Part shown: positions 48,276 to 62,226 of the stretch, piece by piece
Layout of the letters: every line of letters starts with the position of its first letter
Position numbering within the stretch: position 1 is the stretch's first letter
Assembly (NCBI RefSeq): GCF_000764305.2
Contig: NW_025941614.1
Location: forward strand, 1-64,000
DNA: 64,000 nt
Source of the DNA: Hyalella azteca
Taxonomy: Eukaryota > Arthropoda > Malacostraca > Amphipoda > Hyalellidae
Direction of reading: 5' to 3'
The notes under the pieces: model-generated
The model's database searches: none
Told to the model about the DNA's origin: nothing
Seen by the model: only the letters and a program-made list of their open reading frames with translations
Position numbers and translations under genes: made by a program

Positions 48276-51200
48276 AAAGCGACTAAGCCTTATTTGTTCC
48301 TCCTTTCTTTTGTTTTACAAATTTATTAACACTATGTGTAGTATGATTAATAATTGCGCTAGAATTCATTGAACTTTCAATTATATTTGAATTTATGTTA
48401 TTGTTTTAAAATTTATATAACTTTCTAAATGTTCAAATTAATTAACTTCTAACGTTCACGTTTTTGTGCGGAATGAGAACACTTTTAGCCATTTTCAGGA
48501 ATGTGCGTGTAGAATTATTTCATTTCTACCATATTTTCTTTTCCTTATAATTCATAGTATACGAAAGCTGAAGATAATGAAGAAAGAAGGAACGCTTCTA
48601 GAAGTTGCTACGTGACGCCGTGTGGCGATTAGATCAGGGAAGCACCGGCTGCTGCTGTGTAGCAGCGCCGCAGGATATGGAAGTCCAACTCCAGGACATG
48701 GAATCCTCGAACTGACCTGCGCGATGTCTGTTGTTCTTAGAATTCGGCATAAGGAAATGCCGCAGCTTTGTAGAATGTCAAGTCTTTATTGGATTTTAAA
48801 TCACTTATGGAGATTCTGGTGAATTAGGTGCATTGAATGTTCTTGTCGAAATTCATCTGCAGACTACGCATGCTGTAATAATTTTGCAATCGTTATCATA
48901 ATGTTTAGTTTCGAACAATGCTGTTCTCTGTCCGAATAAGTAATTTTTTCATTGAAGTACGAAACCTGCTGAACTCTTAAATCAATTTTAAGTTCTAAGT
49001 CTTTCAACACTAATTGATTTCCTCAATATGTTGTGGGCGTCGTGGTTGACAAGATAATGTTAACCGGCTTCGTATCAGCAGTATAATACTCGTACGCAAG
49101 TCTTGGCTTATTTGAGGATACCTGAAGCAGAACCAAAGGAAGTTCAGGCACCACAGCCAGAGAGCCTACAAGGGAAGACACTTCACGGCGGGCGAACGCA
49201 CGCATTAAACTCCCCCGAAAAGGGTTCGGGTGCTCTGGAAGAAAAGTGTAATTGGTGGCTTGTCAAGCTCTTGACTTCCCGTGATACCGGAACGACAGCT
49301 CGTTTCACCAACCGCAAGATTTTTACTGGCGTCCTCCTCAGTGGGGAATATTTTCTTTATGGAAGGAACCATGCACAGTCATTGGCATACTGGGAAATGA
49401 GTGCTGGGTTGCTGCGGTCATGCAAGCTAGCTTCACCAGACTTTCATCCATTTCCTGTGGAAGCTTTAAGGTGCTCAAACATCGCCTCGAAATCGTCTAC
49501 TTCCTTCACAGAATCGACGAAATTTCATGAAAGTTATGGGCCAAGTCAAAGAGAACCATGCCATTATTTCGAGTTGTGTGGAGTTTTTGGAGGATACGTT
49601 GAGATTCTGGAGGATATGGTAATTTAAAAAGGGTCATGTTTAGATGGGAAACATAATTCCACCCTTTGAATATTGTAATGAATTTTTATGTTCAGATCTT
49701 TTCATAACTTATTTATTTACGGCAACTTGAGATCGCTCCAGTTAGCATGTTATTAGAATTGGTGCTGGATAGTACGTTTATTACAGTAGAGTTTGGATCT
49801 AGCGCAACAATTAAGTGGATTGAGTAAACAGGAGATTTCAACGATACTTGGCTTATGATCTCTGGTCTGGAAAAATTTATTTATTGCGTACATTATCGAC
49901 TTTATGCTCAATCTATAGATTGATGCGAGTGAACCAAGCAAGGAGAATACCGGATAAGTTTTCTGAGAACAATCTCACTTTCCTCTCTTAATATAGATTT
50001 TTCGAATATCATTTCCTGTTTTCTTCGTGAGAACACTACTCCCAAACAATATAACAAATGAAATGATTCAGAAGCGCTTAAAATTTAATGCACGGAAGTT
50101 GATACCTAAATTTAAATCATTGAAGACTTTCATCATCCGCTGAGAAGCCTGATGATGACGGTGTCAGTGGCGATCGAGTGTTGGACTCAGCGGATGCACG
50201 GTCCACTGGACATCAAGCAGAGGGAGGGAGTGGTTCAGGATGGGTGGCCATCAACATGACACTGGAAAACTCCCTTTAAACTAGAGTTATTTATTCAATA
50301 TTTTTATTTTCATGTATGTATTTACTATATTATTCTGGTTCTAATTTTAAATCACTTCAACACCAAAAGGTGTTAGCCAAAAAAAATCTAAAGTAAAACT
50401 TTGATTGCTGATGAAGTCTGGATTTTATTCATAACATTTTATCCCATGCGCACAGCTGCGATCTTGAAAGATCAAGCGACTTAATGTCGTCGTTCGAGCT
50501 ATCTTTTCGGAAATTATGCACTGCGTTTCGATATCCAGTCAACCATATTCACTCATACATAATATATAATCAAAAATATAATAGCTTATTTATTGTTTCC
50601 ATTAACTGTGAAATTTGCTGAGCAGGAGAGAGTTAGTTGCGGATGCTCGTCCATCCATGATTCATTTCATATTCACACATTCAATGATCTAATCTGCGCA
50701 TCATACTGCAGGTAGAACAACAGGTGCGGCCACCTGCTCAATACGTATACAGCAGACGGACCTGATCCCCTCTTCTAGGAACTGCGATCGTGTAAAGAAC
50801 GGAAGCGTGTCGCCGGCTCAGCTAACTTTTGTGTCTGCGTTGCGCGTATTTTATGAGCTGATAAAACAAATCCTCGTGATAACGGAGAATTTAACTTTTA
50901 GCTCGAGAAGCAAAGCTGCTGGTCGGAATATTTTGGTTTATGTTTCAGTTTGTGATGAGTCAACTTGTGGATTTTGCCACGTTTCATCGCCCATTGGTAG
51001 GAAACTGTTTTTCCACTTTACCTCACTATAAGATGATTTCCGATATTTGTACTATACAGTACTATATCTGTTTCATCTATGAATAAATAAATTATTTACT
51101 GAAACGTGACTATAGTTGGAGGTACGTTTACAATTTCTATGTTCCAATGTAAATGAAATGAAAAGGATCTCCAACACCCTAGCATTTATAGAATTCAATT

Positions 51201-51961
51201 AAGTATAGGAGAGAGATTCATACTAATTATTCATCGCATGAGATAGTTCTTGTACAGGTGAAAATATACAATATACAAATACTGTATACAGGTCTTTTGA
51301 AGGTGAAAGAAAATACCAAGTAAACTGGCCATTTTTTCAGTGGGCAGAGCAATTCGCAATTTAATAAATTTACGGTTAAAGTAAGCTAATGATCTAAAAA
51401 CTTGCATACGAACGAGGGACATTTTTATTTCGTGCTGAAAACGATTTATTGAACTTCCTATTGGCCGCCATGATGTGGAATTAATCTATTCGCCCTACAC
51501 TGCCAGTTTTAATTTACACTAAATGTATCTGCAGTCCAAATGATTTAACCTAATTCCTTTTAGGAAAATTTTATAACCTGGTTTCCTTTTTTAAACACAA
51601 TGAAGCACGGCGCTGCAAGGTGCAGTGTTCCAAGGCAGAAAAATCATTTATTTAAAGGGCTGTAGTTCATTGTCTCTTGGCTTCCCATTAATGGACGGAA
51701 AAGAATTTTAAAGTGCGAGTATCTCAGTTAGCTCTCTTTGTCGGAATGCTGGATTTGTTATTAATAATAAAGGAATGTGTGAAAATGTACATACACTTAT
51801 GCCCTGCGAGGAAATATTTGGAGAATTTTGCAATTATTTTTAAAGAAAATATTATGAGTGCTTGCGGAAAATCCTTTGTACTATGTTGTCTAAATTTTAG
51901 AATAGGTTGATTACCTTTTTCGAAATTTCTAAATATCATTGCAAGATTTTAGTTTGTACTA

Positions 51962-52977
51962 ACATAACAAAGCTTGCCCTTCAAATCAAATCGAAAGGCA
52001 AGAAATTTCAATTCCACGAACGCGTGACTTTGCGGCAAGGTGACCTCTCCGATCCAACTTTTTCCATCAATTTATTTCTCTAACATTAACCGAAATTCTC
52101 TATTGCAAAATATAAACCTTGAATTTTACCCACACTAAAGCTTTATTGATCGTGCGTGTCCACGATACTCGAATTTTCTCGAGATACGTGCGAATAGATT
52201 TAGTTAATTATGTTCACGTTCACCCTGGTTCTTACGTCCTCAAAACTCCAAATGTGTTACTGACACGAACTAATTTTTATTGATCTCTATTACTCTCAAA
52301 CGGCATCACGTACGTTCGCGGCCAAAACTGATCCGAGATCCATTTGTTGTGAGCCATTCACGGCAATTTCTCTCTTTCTTCTCGCTAATTCGCTGCCTCA
52401 AATTATTTTTATCAGTTTAGTCTCGTGCTGGTAGAAGTCGTTGAACCCTTTTTCGGCGCTGTGCAATTGCAGCGATCCATCTATCCGTCTTGGTCTTGTT
52501 GAATTTTCGCCGAGCATCCTCCGCCTCATCGAACCGTGTAAGAAAACTGTTTATTGTTCTAACATTTCTTCAGGAGCATTGGATTTGTTCAACTCTGATC
52601 CCATATTGGTTATGTTTTTGTTTTATAAGTGAGAAATAATGGATGAATTCATACGATAATTTTACTATTTTAGTTTTGAAAGTCACCCTATACGTTCCAC
52701 AATAAGGCAATGCTCATTTTATGCAGTAAAGCTTGAAGTGTATTTGTTTCGTTCGTCGCATCCGTTTCACCTAAATTCAATTTTCTTTCACTTGCAATAT
52801 TATTTTGACAATTTGATCCAATAGATGATCGAATTGCCTAATGGGTACCAGATCATGTTTTCATTATTATCAGGGTTAGCTAGAGCGGGAGTAATGACCG
52901 CACGGTGTCGGTGTCAGAGACAATGGAGCTGGGAGGGCGGGAGGCGTAGTGCAATAGGAACACAGAGTGACGGAACA
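51962..52977 (+). repeat. 1016-bp direct repeat, copy 1
   Basis: Base-for-base co-linear with 53678-54693 at a constant offset of 1716, with no indel and about sixteen substitutions noticed by eye (roughly 98% identity). It starts ACATAACAAAGCTTGCCC and ends GAGTGACGGAACA. It lacks the TG...CA ends of a normal LTR and has no recognisable coding content. Confidence 0.9.
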
Positions 52978-53164
52978 AGTATACCCCGCGCCGCAGGTAT
53001 ACGCTCATCTTTCATCTCCTAACTCATCTTTAATTCTCATTCATATTTCAATAATCTAAAAACTAAAAATATTCACCGTATACCCCGCGCCGCAGGTATA
53101 CGCTCTCTCTCAAACTCTCGGCTCTTATTTAATTATCATTCATATTTCGATAATCTAAACACTA

Positions 53165-53320
53165 TATATATAGTTTAATACTATCATTTATAGTTTAAAA
53201 CTATCACTTATAGTTTAAAAACTATCGTTTATATTTAAAATTAAAAATAATCACCTATAGTTTAAAACTATCACTTATATTTTAAAACTATCACTTATAG
53301 TTTTAAACTATATTCTCCGA
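53165..53320 (+). repeat. AT-rich ATAGTTTAAAACTAT repeats
   Basis: Six or so copies of a self-complementary unit of the type ATAGTTTAAAACTATCACTT follow one another between the two 1016-bp repeats. A separate phrase TATACCCCGCGCCGCAGGTA occurs at about 52980 and again at about 53079. Confidence 0.8.
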
Positions 53321-53677
53321 TAACTTATGTCTTGAATTATTTATAGCTTCAATCAGTTCAATTGTGTATTTATATTTGCTGCTTTGGCCCATTTTTTGAG
53401 GGAAATTAAAGTTCACATAGATTTAAATATTATATCGATGCTGAAGCAAATGTTTCGTTGAGAAATATCACGCATATTTCATCAATTATCATTATGAGTT
53501 TCCTTTATCTGCAAAACTGTGATGTTTCAATTTGAAAAAAAAAACATTTCTCATTTTTCCTTTTATTGCATCCACGATTAGGTCTTATATCCTTTATTCC
53601 TAAAGTAATTAATCGACCATTATCCTATATTCAATTATTACACCCACGACTAATTCCTATATCCTTTATTCCTATAG

Positions 53678-54693
53678 ACATAACAAAGCTTGCCCTTCAA
53701 ATCAAATCGAAAGGCAAGAAATTTCAATTCCACGAACGCGCGACTTTGCGGCAAGGTGACCTCTCCGATCCAACATTTTCAATCAATTTATTCCTCTAAC
53801 ATTAACCGAAATTATCTATTGCAAAATATAAACCTTGAATTTTACCCACACTAAAGCTTTCTTGCTCGTGCGTGGCCATGATACTCGAATTTTCTCGAGA
53901 TACGTGCGAATAGATTTAGTTAATTATGTTCACGTTCACCCTGGTTCTTACGTCCTCAAAACTCCAAATGTGTTACTGACACGAACTAATTTTTATTGAT
54001 CTCTATTACTCTCAAACGGCATCACGTACGTTCGCGGCCAAAACTGATCCGAGATCCATTTGTTGTGAGCCATTCACGGCAATTTCTCTCTTTCTTCTCG
54101 CTAATTCGCTGCCTCAAATTATTTTTATCAGTTTAGTCTCGTGCTGGTAGAAGTCGTTGAACCCTTTTTCGGCGCTGTGCAATTGCAGCGATCCATCTAT
54201 CCGTCTTGGTCTTGTTGAATTTTCGCCGAGCATCCTCCGCCTCATCGAACCGTGTAAGAAAACTGTTTATTGTTCTAACATTTCTTCAGGAGCATTGGAT
54301 TTGTTCAACTCTGATCCCATATTGGTTATGTTTTTGTTTTATAAGTGAGAAATAATGGATGAATTCATACGATAATTTTACTATTTTAGTTTTGAAAATC
54401 ACCCTTTACGTTCCGCAATAAGGCAATGCTCATTTTATGCAGTAAAGCTTGAAGTGTATTTGTTTCGTTCGTCGCATCCGTTTCGCCTAAATTTAATTTT
54501 CCTTCACTTGCAATATTGTTTTGACAATTTGATCCAATAGATGATCGAATTGCCTAATGGGTACCAGATCATGTTTTCATTATTATCAGGGTTAGCTAGA
54601 GCGGGAGTAATGACCGCACGGTGTCGGTGTCAGAGACAATGGAGCTGGGAGGGCGGGAGGCGTAGTGCAATAGGAACACAGAGTGACGGAACA
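53678..54693 (+). repeat. 1016-bp direct repeat, copy 2
   Basis: Second copy of the unit at 51962-52977. It is preceded by unrelated sequence and runs directly into a minisatellite made from its own last bases. Confidence 0.9.
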
Positions 54694-54832
54694 GAGAGTG
54701 ACGGAACAGAGTGACGGAGCACAGAGTGACGTAACACAGAGTGACGGAGCACAGAGTGACGGAACATAGAGTGACAGAACACAGAGTGACGGAACAGAGT
54801 GACAGAACACAGAGTGACAACACAACGTGACA
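54674..54832 (+). repeat. 13- to 15-bp minisatellite GAACACAGAGTGACG
   Basis: About eleven units of 13-15 bases follow in tandem. The first unit is the terminal sequence of the 1016-bp repeat, which in the other copy is present only once. The array has therefore expanded only at this copy. Confidence 0.9.
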
Positions 54833-56510
54833 GAAGACAGCTTCCCTTGGCCTGGTCCCGACTCGTCGACATCAGCGCGGCGACACGCACGTTGCTGCGT
54901 GATCCAGTGTCACCATCCGGCGCTGAGATCAGAGCGATCAGGTGAACCAGAAAACACGTGGCTCATGCGTCACATTTACATCACATGCTGCTAACTGCAT
55001 CATCTCTCTTCTCAAGGTCAAACTACCTGAGGAATTGTTAGATTTAGGAAATCACATGATTTAATAAATACTTAGATTAGGAGCAAATAGCATGTAGTGA
55101 TCGTCAGACGGGCTAAAATTAAATTTCTTTGGTATCCAGTAATCTTTATTTCCAGGTATTCTGAGGTTTTATATTATTTTTTTGCGTTGCTGCTCAGATT
55201 GTTTGACAATCTTATAGAGTTTATTAGAGTTAGAATTTCTTTAGTTGGCTTCACAAATTTCATTTTTTGTCAATTGCAAAATCATTGAGTTTTTAGGTTG
55301 CCTAAATTTTTCTTTTGAAATAATCAGAAGCATTTGGGCAATTTTACGTGTCATGTTCGAGTTGCGTGTTCGAGAGTTGAACTATGTTTACCGGCAGACT
55401 GGTTTGAAAGGATTTTCATTGGAAAATGACTTGAAACACGTGCATGAACTTTCATTTGTTTCATTGTCACCTATCTTTGTGCCTCACCCTACATAACCTC
55501 CTAGGAATTTTGAAATTCTGTAGCGCCCGGTGTTTAATTAGCGAAGACTTCGACAATTGAATTCCCTGTAGTTGCACGATACGTAACACGGTGCAGTTCT
55601 TTGGAGAGTGAAGACTGCGTGCTGTGAGTAGAAGTCGTATAGGGTGTGTTGGCTGGGAACAATTACACGGGGGGTGTCTCGGAATTTTGCAAGAGGTTAA
55701 CGAACAGCTGACTCACGGTCGGCTGGGCCAACAGGTGTCTTGCTGTTCAACTCCGGAACTCGCAAGCGCTCGTTTGTGAACCATCCAGGCGTAGAATTAG
55801 ACTTTATTAACCTCGTGTTCTATGATGGAGCTATTAAATGTTTTATACGCTGCCAATTGCTCATGTCCGGATTATGTTATTGCTTGTGAATAAGTGGTGG
55901 TTATAATGAGTGGGAGTTCCTCTTTAAACTGGTCCACTAATATATCTAGCATTTGCTGTATAATGACAGGTTTTTTATTATGTGTGTGAATCGTGATTTT
56001 TAAAGGGCAAGACTTAACATCACAACGCGATTGTGAGTGCATTCTTTATGAATAAAGAGGGTTTATATCTTTTCCGTTTAACTCGCACAAATTTATATTT
56101 TTTTAACTTTACAAACCATTTTACTTGCTTGCACCTTGCTCTCGTAGTGCTCATTCGAGCAGAGTATCGTAAATTGATAAAAATGAAGTGTCCAAACCAA
56201 CATGAATATTAATATTTATTTGAGATTATTTTAATTTGAGCGTCACATGCGCGGCATTTACAATTTTATATTATATCGGCACTATTGTAGCAATTGTGTG
56301 ATTGCGTACGAACGTTTTCACAGGCGATTATGGCCGCGATCGAGAGTTGCTTGAAGTTGCTGCAATTTTTCGCTTTATGGATCCATAGATTTATGACTTC
56401 CGTGGCAAAACATCGAACTATTTTCTTGTGTGGCGTTGACGTTAATATTTCTTATAGCTGGCAATTCTATCGGCGGAGTTGTGGTCTTTAAACATTGTTT
56501 TATCGCTGTT

Positions 56511-56605
56511 CGTGACAGGAATTTGATGAACGTTACAGGAATTTAATGGATAAGTATTGATGTAATTTGTGACAGGAATTTGATGGATAAGTATTGAATT
56601 TGATG
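56511..56605 (+). repeat. GTGACAGGAATTTGATG tandem repeats
   Basis: Three variants of TGACAGGAATTTGATGGATA with AAGTATTGA spacers. Confidence 0.75.
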
Positions 56606-57208
56606 AATGCAATTCACCCGCTTGTATATAACTAATATGACTAAATATTTATTTTTATTTTTGGAATGAACAATAAATTGAGCTTTTTAGTACCAATATT
56701 GATCCGTCGTTAGAAACGGCCTCCATACAACTTTGAAATTGACGCGGCTGTACTTCAGTGAATTCTAGCAAACTGGATTTCGTTTTGGCAGTTACACATT
56801 GAGATAATTTAATGAAATGTTCTAAGTGAGGTTAACGGTAATTTGGGAATTCCATAAAACTACTATCTTAGAACTTTGAATTCATAGATATATGTAAATT
56901 GCTTTTAACCACCCTCCAAAAAGAAGTCAATTATGTGTCATGACTGGGAAGAAAGCGATACACATGGAGCTGTTAAGTATCACCTATACGTTGAGGAAGA
57001 AGGTAATATATTGATGCGTGGGTGTGGCAGGGAGATAATGATGACGCAGTGACGTCGTCATCTTAATAATTGATCATCTTACATCCCATTGATAAATTTT
57101 TTGCTACTTTCCACCATATTATAATATAAGAGAGTTGTGTATCTTATCTGTTTCAGTGGAATTTCATGGATACGATACTTTAATGTAGTTATCAACATGC
57201 CTTTCTGT

Positions 57209-57600
57209 NACGGTGCACCTGTCCTCCATCCCTCAACTGAAAATCTCGAGTCTCGCACGACGCTTTGTCCGAGCAAAAAAAGCCGCTCCGGCGGTCCTAC
57301 AAACTCCGGCGAACCTCGAGAACCACACAAAACTTCTCAGGAATCTTAGGCTCTATATAGCACTTTATATGGGCTATGGTAGGTACCATATGCTCTATAT
57401 AGCACTTTATATGGGCTATGCTAGGTGCCCATATGCTCTATATAGCACTTTATGTGGGCTATGGTAGGTGCCATATGCTCTATATAGCACTTTATGTGGG
57501 CTATGGTAGGTACCATATGCTCTATATAGCACTTTATATGGGATATTGTAGGTCCCCATATGCTCTATATAGCACTTTATATGGGCTATTGTAAGTGCGT
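57209..57600 (+). repeat. Dispersed repeat with 43-bp tandem tail, copy 2
   Basis: The head (from GGTGCACCTGTCCTCCATCC) is nearly identical to that at 38275 and is followed by about six 42- to 43-bp units. The only ambiguous base of the window (N) is at 57209, one base outside the head. Confidence 0.85.
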
Positions 57601-60600
57601 TATTTAAATTACACATTCTTAAACGATTAGAAAATTGCACAATCGAGACGAGCGATGATCATAGATGCGAATGAGACTAACAGTAATGATCATCTGTGAA
57701 CCCTAATTTTGCGGCGTTTTATAATATTTATCTACTACCGTTTTTGCTTCTTATAGAATTTCAAGTGTAAATATTTTAATATTAGCTAGACTTAATGTTG
57801 ATACAACTGCAGCTGTGAAGTTGCATGTAAAAAACTGCACTGAACGCAATTATCCCTGTCGTTTAGTGAATGACTCGCACACTTTTGGATGTGATTTCCT
57901 CTGCGTTTGACAATATAACAATTTCCGGTAACAACTACTCGTACGTATCTTTTAAATCTCTAAACCTACCCTACCCCCCTCATTTACTACTTCTTCATGG
58001 ACTCGAATGACATTTAATCGATACCAACACCACACAATGCGGGTCAACTTCCTCATGCTAAAGAAAGCCTCTTGAGAGAGAGATCTAAGAGGGAAGGAGC
58101 CTCTCATGTCAATAGGTTCCCCAGCATCGCGGTTGGATTGGGTTACTATTTGGTGATGTTATATGTTCATTAATTAAAGTTCGCATAATTCTTGCTCTTT
58201 CCAGATTAGAAACTTCGTTTAACATTCATCCCCAGTAATGACAAATGTACTGTGTTTGCTTGGAAACGAAACATCCAGAGTATTTGTAATCATTCAAGTG
58301 TCAAGCGTACAATGCTGTTTGATAAGAGTGATGTGAAATCCCTTAATAATCTCGGATGTGAACATTTTTCATACATCATTGTTTTAAATTTGATTGAAAA
58401 TTCATTAATGTTAAACAAAGTTTGAGGCATTCCTTGCAACAATTTAAATAAGCGCTTGCTATCAAGTTGGCTATAGAATCGAGACTAATTAACATTCACT
58501 GAACAAGCATAAGGACTCATGCCGCTCTCCACTGACGCGCGACACGAGCTTCCCTATAAACGCGTGCAATGAGTTGCTCAATGAGAACAACTGCACATTT
58601 CCTAGTGGCAGACGAATCGCTGATTGACATGACGAGTGAATGACATGCGCGTGCGTGGCTGGGAGCTGAAGACCATGAACATCCATCAACCAAGACGACG
58701 CAGGCTGAGAACGTAAAGTGGGAAGCTGTGGAAGAGAATGGGAGTAACGTTGAGAAAGTCGTACGTAAAAACAGTTTCGCAGTAACTTGAAAGATAAAAA
58801 TTAACTTAGAAAAATTAATAATTGAGTGAATTATTATTTTCTACAACTAAAAAAATTTCTCGAGTCAATTTGGGGTTTATCAGTTAATGTTCGAAACAAA
58901 TGGATAAACTTTTTAGCTTTCCGAATTGATTCCTTTCGCTATGGAGTATGGATATCCAAAACCTAGTATCATATAAATGATGAAACACAAAAAATTAAAA
59001 ACTACAATGTAACACAACAACTCTTAGCGGTCACAACTGTTCATTGTTAAAAATGTACAGTTTACTTCATTTAATTTCATAAATGAATTTTTATATGGTG
59101 GTAGTCTATTTTCTGTTGTGGCATGTAGCTCTGACGGACTATGGTCGAATACTAAAAGGCAGATTATACGTTACGATTGCACTTTTGAAATAAGGGCACG
59201 AATAACGCAATACAATGTCTGAAACATATAAGAAGCATTTTCATTGCCACCTTGTAGAAATAAAAAAAAACGCACGACAAAATTCGAGTTAGTATAAGTA
59301 AGGAAAATCGTTTTCAGCGAGTGTGTTGTAAGCTAACCCACTCAAGCGGTAAAGTAAGTCGTTGGACTGAAGTATTAGTCTTAAAATAAACTTGTGAACG
59401 TGGGTAGTAGTAAACTGTCCATGTAACTTAAGCTCAACCGCAGCGTGTACGCCGACTTAAAGAACATTTCTCGACTTATACCGTCGTGTTATGGACCCGC
59501 GATACGGTGCAGTTTTTATACGAAGCACCTCTCACCAGAGTGGCTCTATAGTGAAGTATAACTGTACTGCGATTAGGGAATTCTAAACACAGCCGAAATG
59601 TGATCTAAAGTCCTCAGAATAATTATCAACTATTTTGATTTATTCTTCGCAAATATTCTAGTGAATTTGTCTTCGTACAATTTTTGTATTCGTACAAATT
59701 TTGCAGTTGCCCCAGTTTCTGTTAAAATGGTTATTTCTGTATTAATTTAACCACTTGAAGGCTGTAAACTTAAGGGACGCGAAATACTAGCAAAGCAGCT
59801 CTTTGTGGCATTCATTCGAGAATAGAGATCTCGTTTCAGGAAAGGCCAGATTTTTGGCCGCATTCACATGATAATTTTCATCGAATGTCTAACTGAAGTC
59901 ACGCGAACTCGTAAATAATGAGATTTTAATTTGAACACTAATTCCAAGAATAAGATTCTAGATTTATTTTAAATTTGACTTCTGGAATTCTAACGCAATT
60001 ATGATTTTGTTCATGAGAAATCTAGTTTCAGTCATCATGTATATAAAGATTGCTTTCTTCATACCTAATATGCATCTGATTGGTGTTCACTATATTTTGC
60101 TTGTTATGAATTGCTTAAATGAAAATACTACAGTGTCACTGCATAGTATTTTATTATTCTAGAAGTCAATGTTCATCATATTTTTTAGCACAACTTAATA
60201 AAGAAGTTTCATGTCATGTAAAATTGTGTTAATTAGGATCGATGCTTGGTCAGGTGTGATGCGTGAAACTGCGCGATCAGAGCAAGCCTCGGCAGACACG
60301 CTTGTATCGCGCTTAGTATCTCTTTTACTTGTCGTCTCCAGTGGCAGACTGAGACTAAAATAACTCATGCTCAAGAAGCATGCCACATTGTTGAGACTTT
60401 TTTATCTGCCTTTCCTGTACTTCTGCCGTGGCTTGCAGACAATAAAACTAATGCTCACTGAGCGCTAGCTGTTTTTTCATGTCTGGCCCTTGATATCTGA
60501 ATTGTCATCTTGGTTGCCCAGTGACTGAATCTATGATCATTTTAGCCCATAAATATTTGTTTTCTGTGAAGTTTAACGTTATGGTAATTTTCCCTTCAGA

Positions 60601-60809
60601 TGAGTGAAATATTTACTGAGATTGCTTTTATAAAGCTTATTCCTCGCGGCATTTTTAAACCCGTAAATAATGCAGCTCGAAATGTTCAAACATTGAAGCG
60701 AAGAATAATTAAATGTAAGTCTGAACACATGAAAGGTTGCGCCATGCAGCGCAGATGCTAAATATTGATTCAAATGCAGTACACATGTCACCGCATGCAT
60801 GGCCCCGCA

Positions 60810-60890
60810 CTGTAAACTGTGTGGACAGAAGAGAGGGAGACTTCCCTCTCTTCTGCCCCCGACCCTCGCTCTCTGCCACAGTTTACTGAC
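60810..60890. repeat. Nested hairpin
   Basis: Inner arms ACAGAAGAGAGGGA / TCCCTCTCTTCTG meet at about 60840, enclosed by outer arms GTAAACTGTG / CACAGTTTAC at about 60812 and 60877. Together they could form an extended stem. Confidence 0.75.
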
Positions 60891-60930
60891 ACAAGAGGGT
60901 GGGTGTGCGCTTTAAGCTTTCGTATCGTTA

Positions 60931-60980
60931 GTGAGATTTTGGCTTATGGGTGAGATTTTGGCTTATGGGTGAGATTTTGC
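60931..60980 (+). repeat. 19-bp tandem repeat
   Basis: GTGAGATTTTGGCTTATGG occurs at 60931 and 60950, with a partial third at 60969. Confidence 0.9.
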
Positions 60981-62226
60981 ATGTACTAACGAAGTTTAAA
61001 AAATAATAATTTCGTTGTGGCTGCATACATACTCGTATATGATCTTTTAGGTGCTGTTGGTTGGCAATAAGATACCTGAAACATGCTTTTGAATAATATT
61101 TGTTGGTTGATATATTTCGAGTAAAGTTATTATAGACGCGTCTGTAGAGACCTTTTGATAGTAATATTTTCAAATTTGGTTCGCTTCGTTCACATATATT
61201 TCAAATTACGAGCTTCAGTGAACGGATCCGTACATTGTCATTCTTAATTATAAGTGAAAGTTTTGCTTGAATTGTTTCCTGAATTTTTGTCTTACAAATT
61301 TAGCATCGATTTCATTAAGTTTAGCTTAAAGAATGTAAAGTAAGGCATAATATTCACCGTCCCTCTGCGTGTCACGGTAAATTCTTCAGTGTCACTCAGT
61401 AACGGACACTAATGGTAGCGTCGAGGGTCTCACTCGGCGCAGATTGAGTCCTCATAATGAAGGGAGGTTGAGAGCGTTGCGCTCCCATTAATGTGTCGAC
61501 GCTGTGGCGAGGTCAATTTATCTCCATCGCACCTATAAACACAAATCAATCAATACACAATTTGAAGAACAAAAATATCTGCATTTATTGATACATTTCT
61601 GCCTAGACAATTCGCAACAAATTTCTATTGTATTACGTCGAACCTGTGTTAAACCAAGAGTTATCGGTTGAATATTACAGATAGTGTTCACCGTGTGTCA
61701 TCATTTCAAACATCGGTCGTGTGGAAGTCAAAATGGGACTTCAACCCTCAGGATATAACGTTAAGAAGTTATCATGAATACATGAGTTTGTTAGCAGAAA
61801 ATAACAGCACCAGAACTATACCTCAAGATTATTCAGGTAGCAAAGCCGACGGTATGTTTCATCTATAGTATAAAATTCGTCGAATATTTCTCAAGACGGG
61901 AGGGGGAGATAAAAATTCTGGTGCCATCCTTTTTCTCCTGATCTAATCGAACATTTAGATTTCAGCCATGCTTTTGAAACCAGCGTCTTTTTCTGCTTAA
62001 CGAGATCGTCGGTCGACTTGAGATATGACAGACAATGCTATGCAATCACAAAATAATGCTGTGCAAGCTATGCAATATGTTCCATGAATAAGATAAATAT
62101 ATTACTTCACGAATGGAGACTTAAATGGCATTACTGCCACCTCTCAAGTAAGCTATTTTAGGAAACATTTACTCACGCCTTCGTCGCTCGCGTCTGCCTT
62201 CCCCGGCGTCGTACCGGTCACCTCTT

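Noticed and set aside
49103..49627. 174-codon open frame on the plus strand
   Set aside because: It starts with TTG, has no recognised family, no acceptable splice sites at its edges, and sits in the presumed tubulin intron. Length alone is not enough.
52441..52632. 63-codon frame present identically in both 1016-bp repeats (also 54157-54348)
   Set aside because: Identity reflects the recent duplication of the DNA and not selection; no known domain.
54592..54890. Overlapping minus-strand frames rich in Leu, Cys and Ser
   Set aside because: All three frames are open because of the 13- to 15-bp repeat array; no protein family is recognisable.
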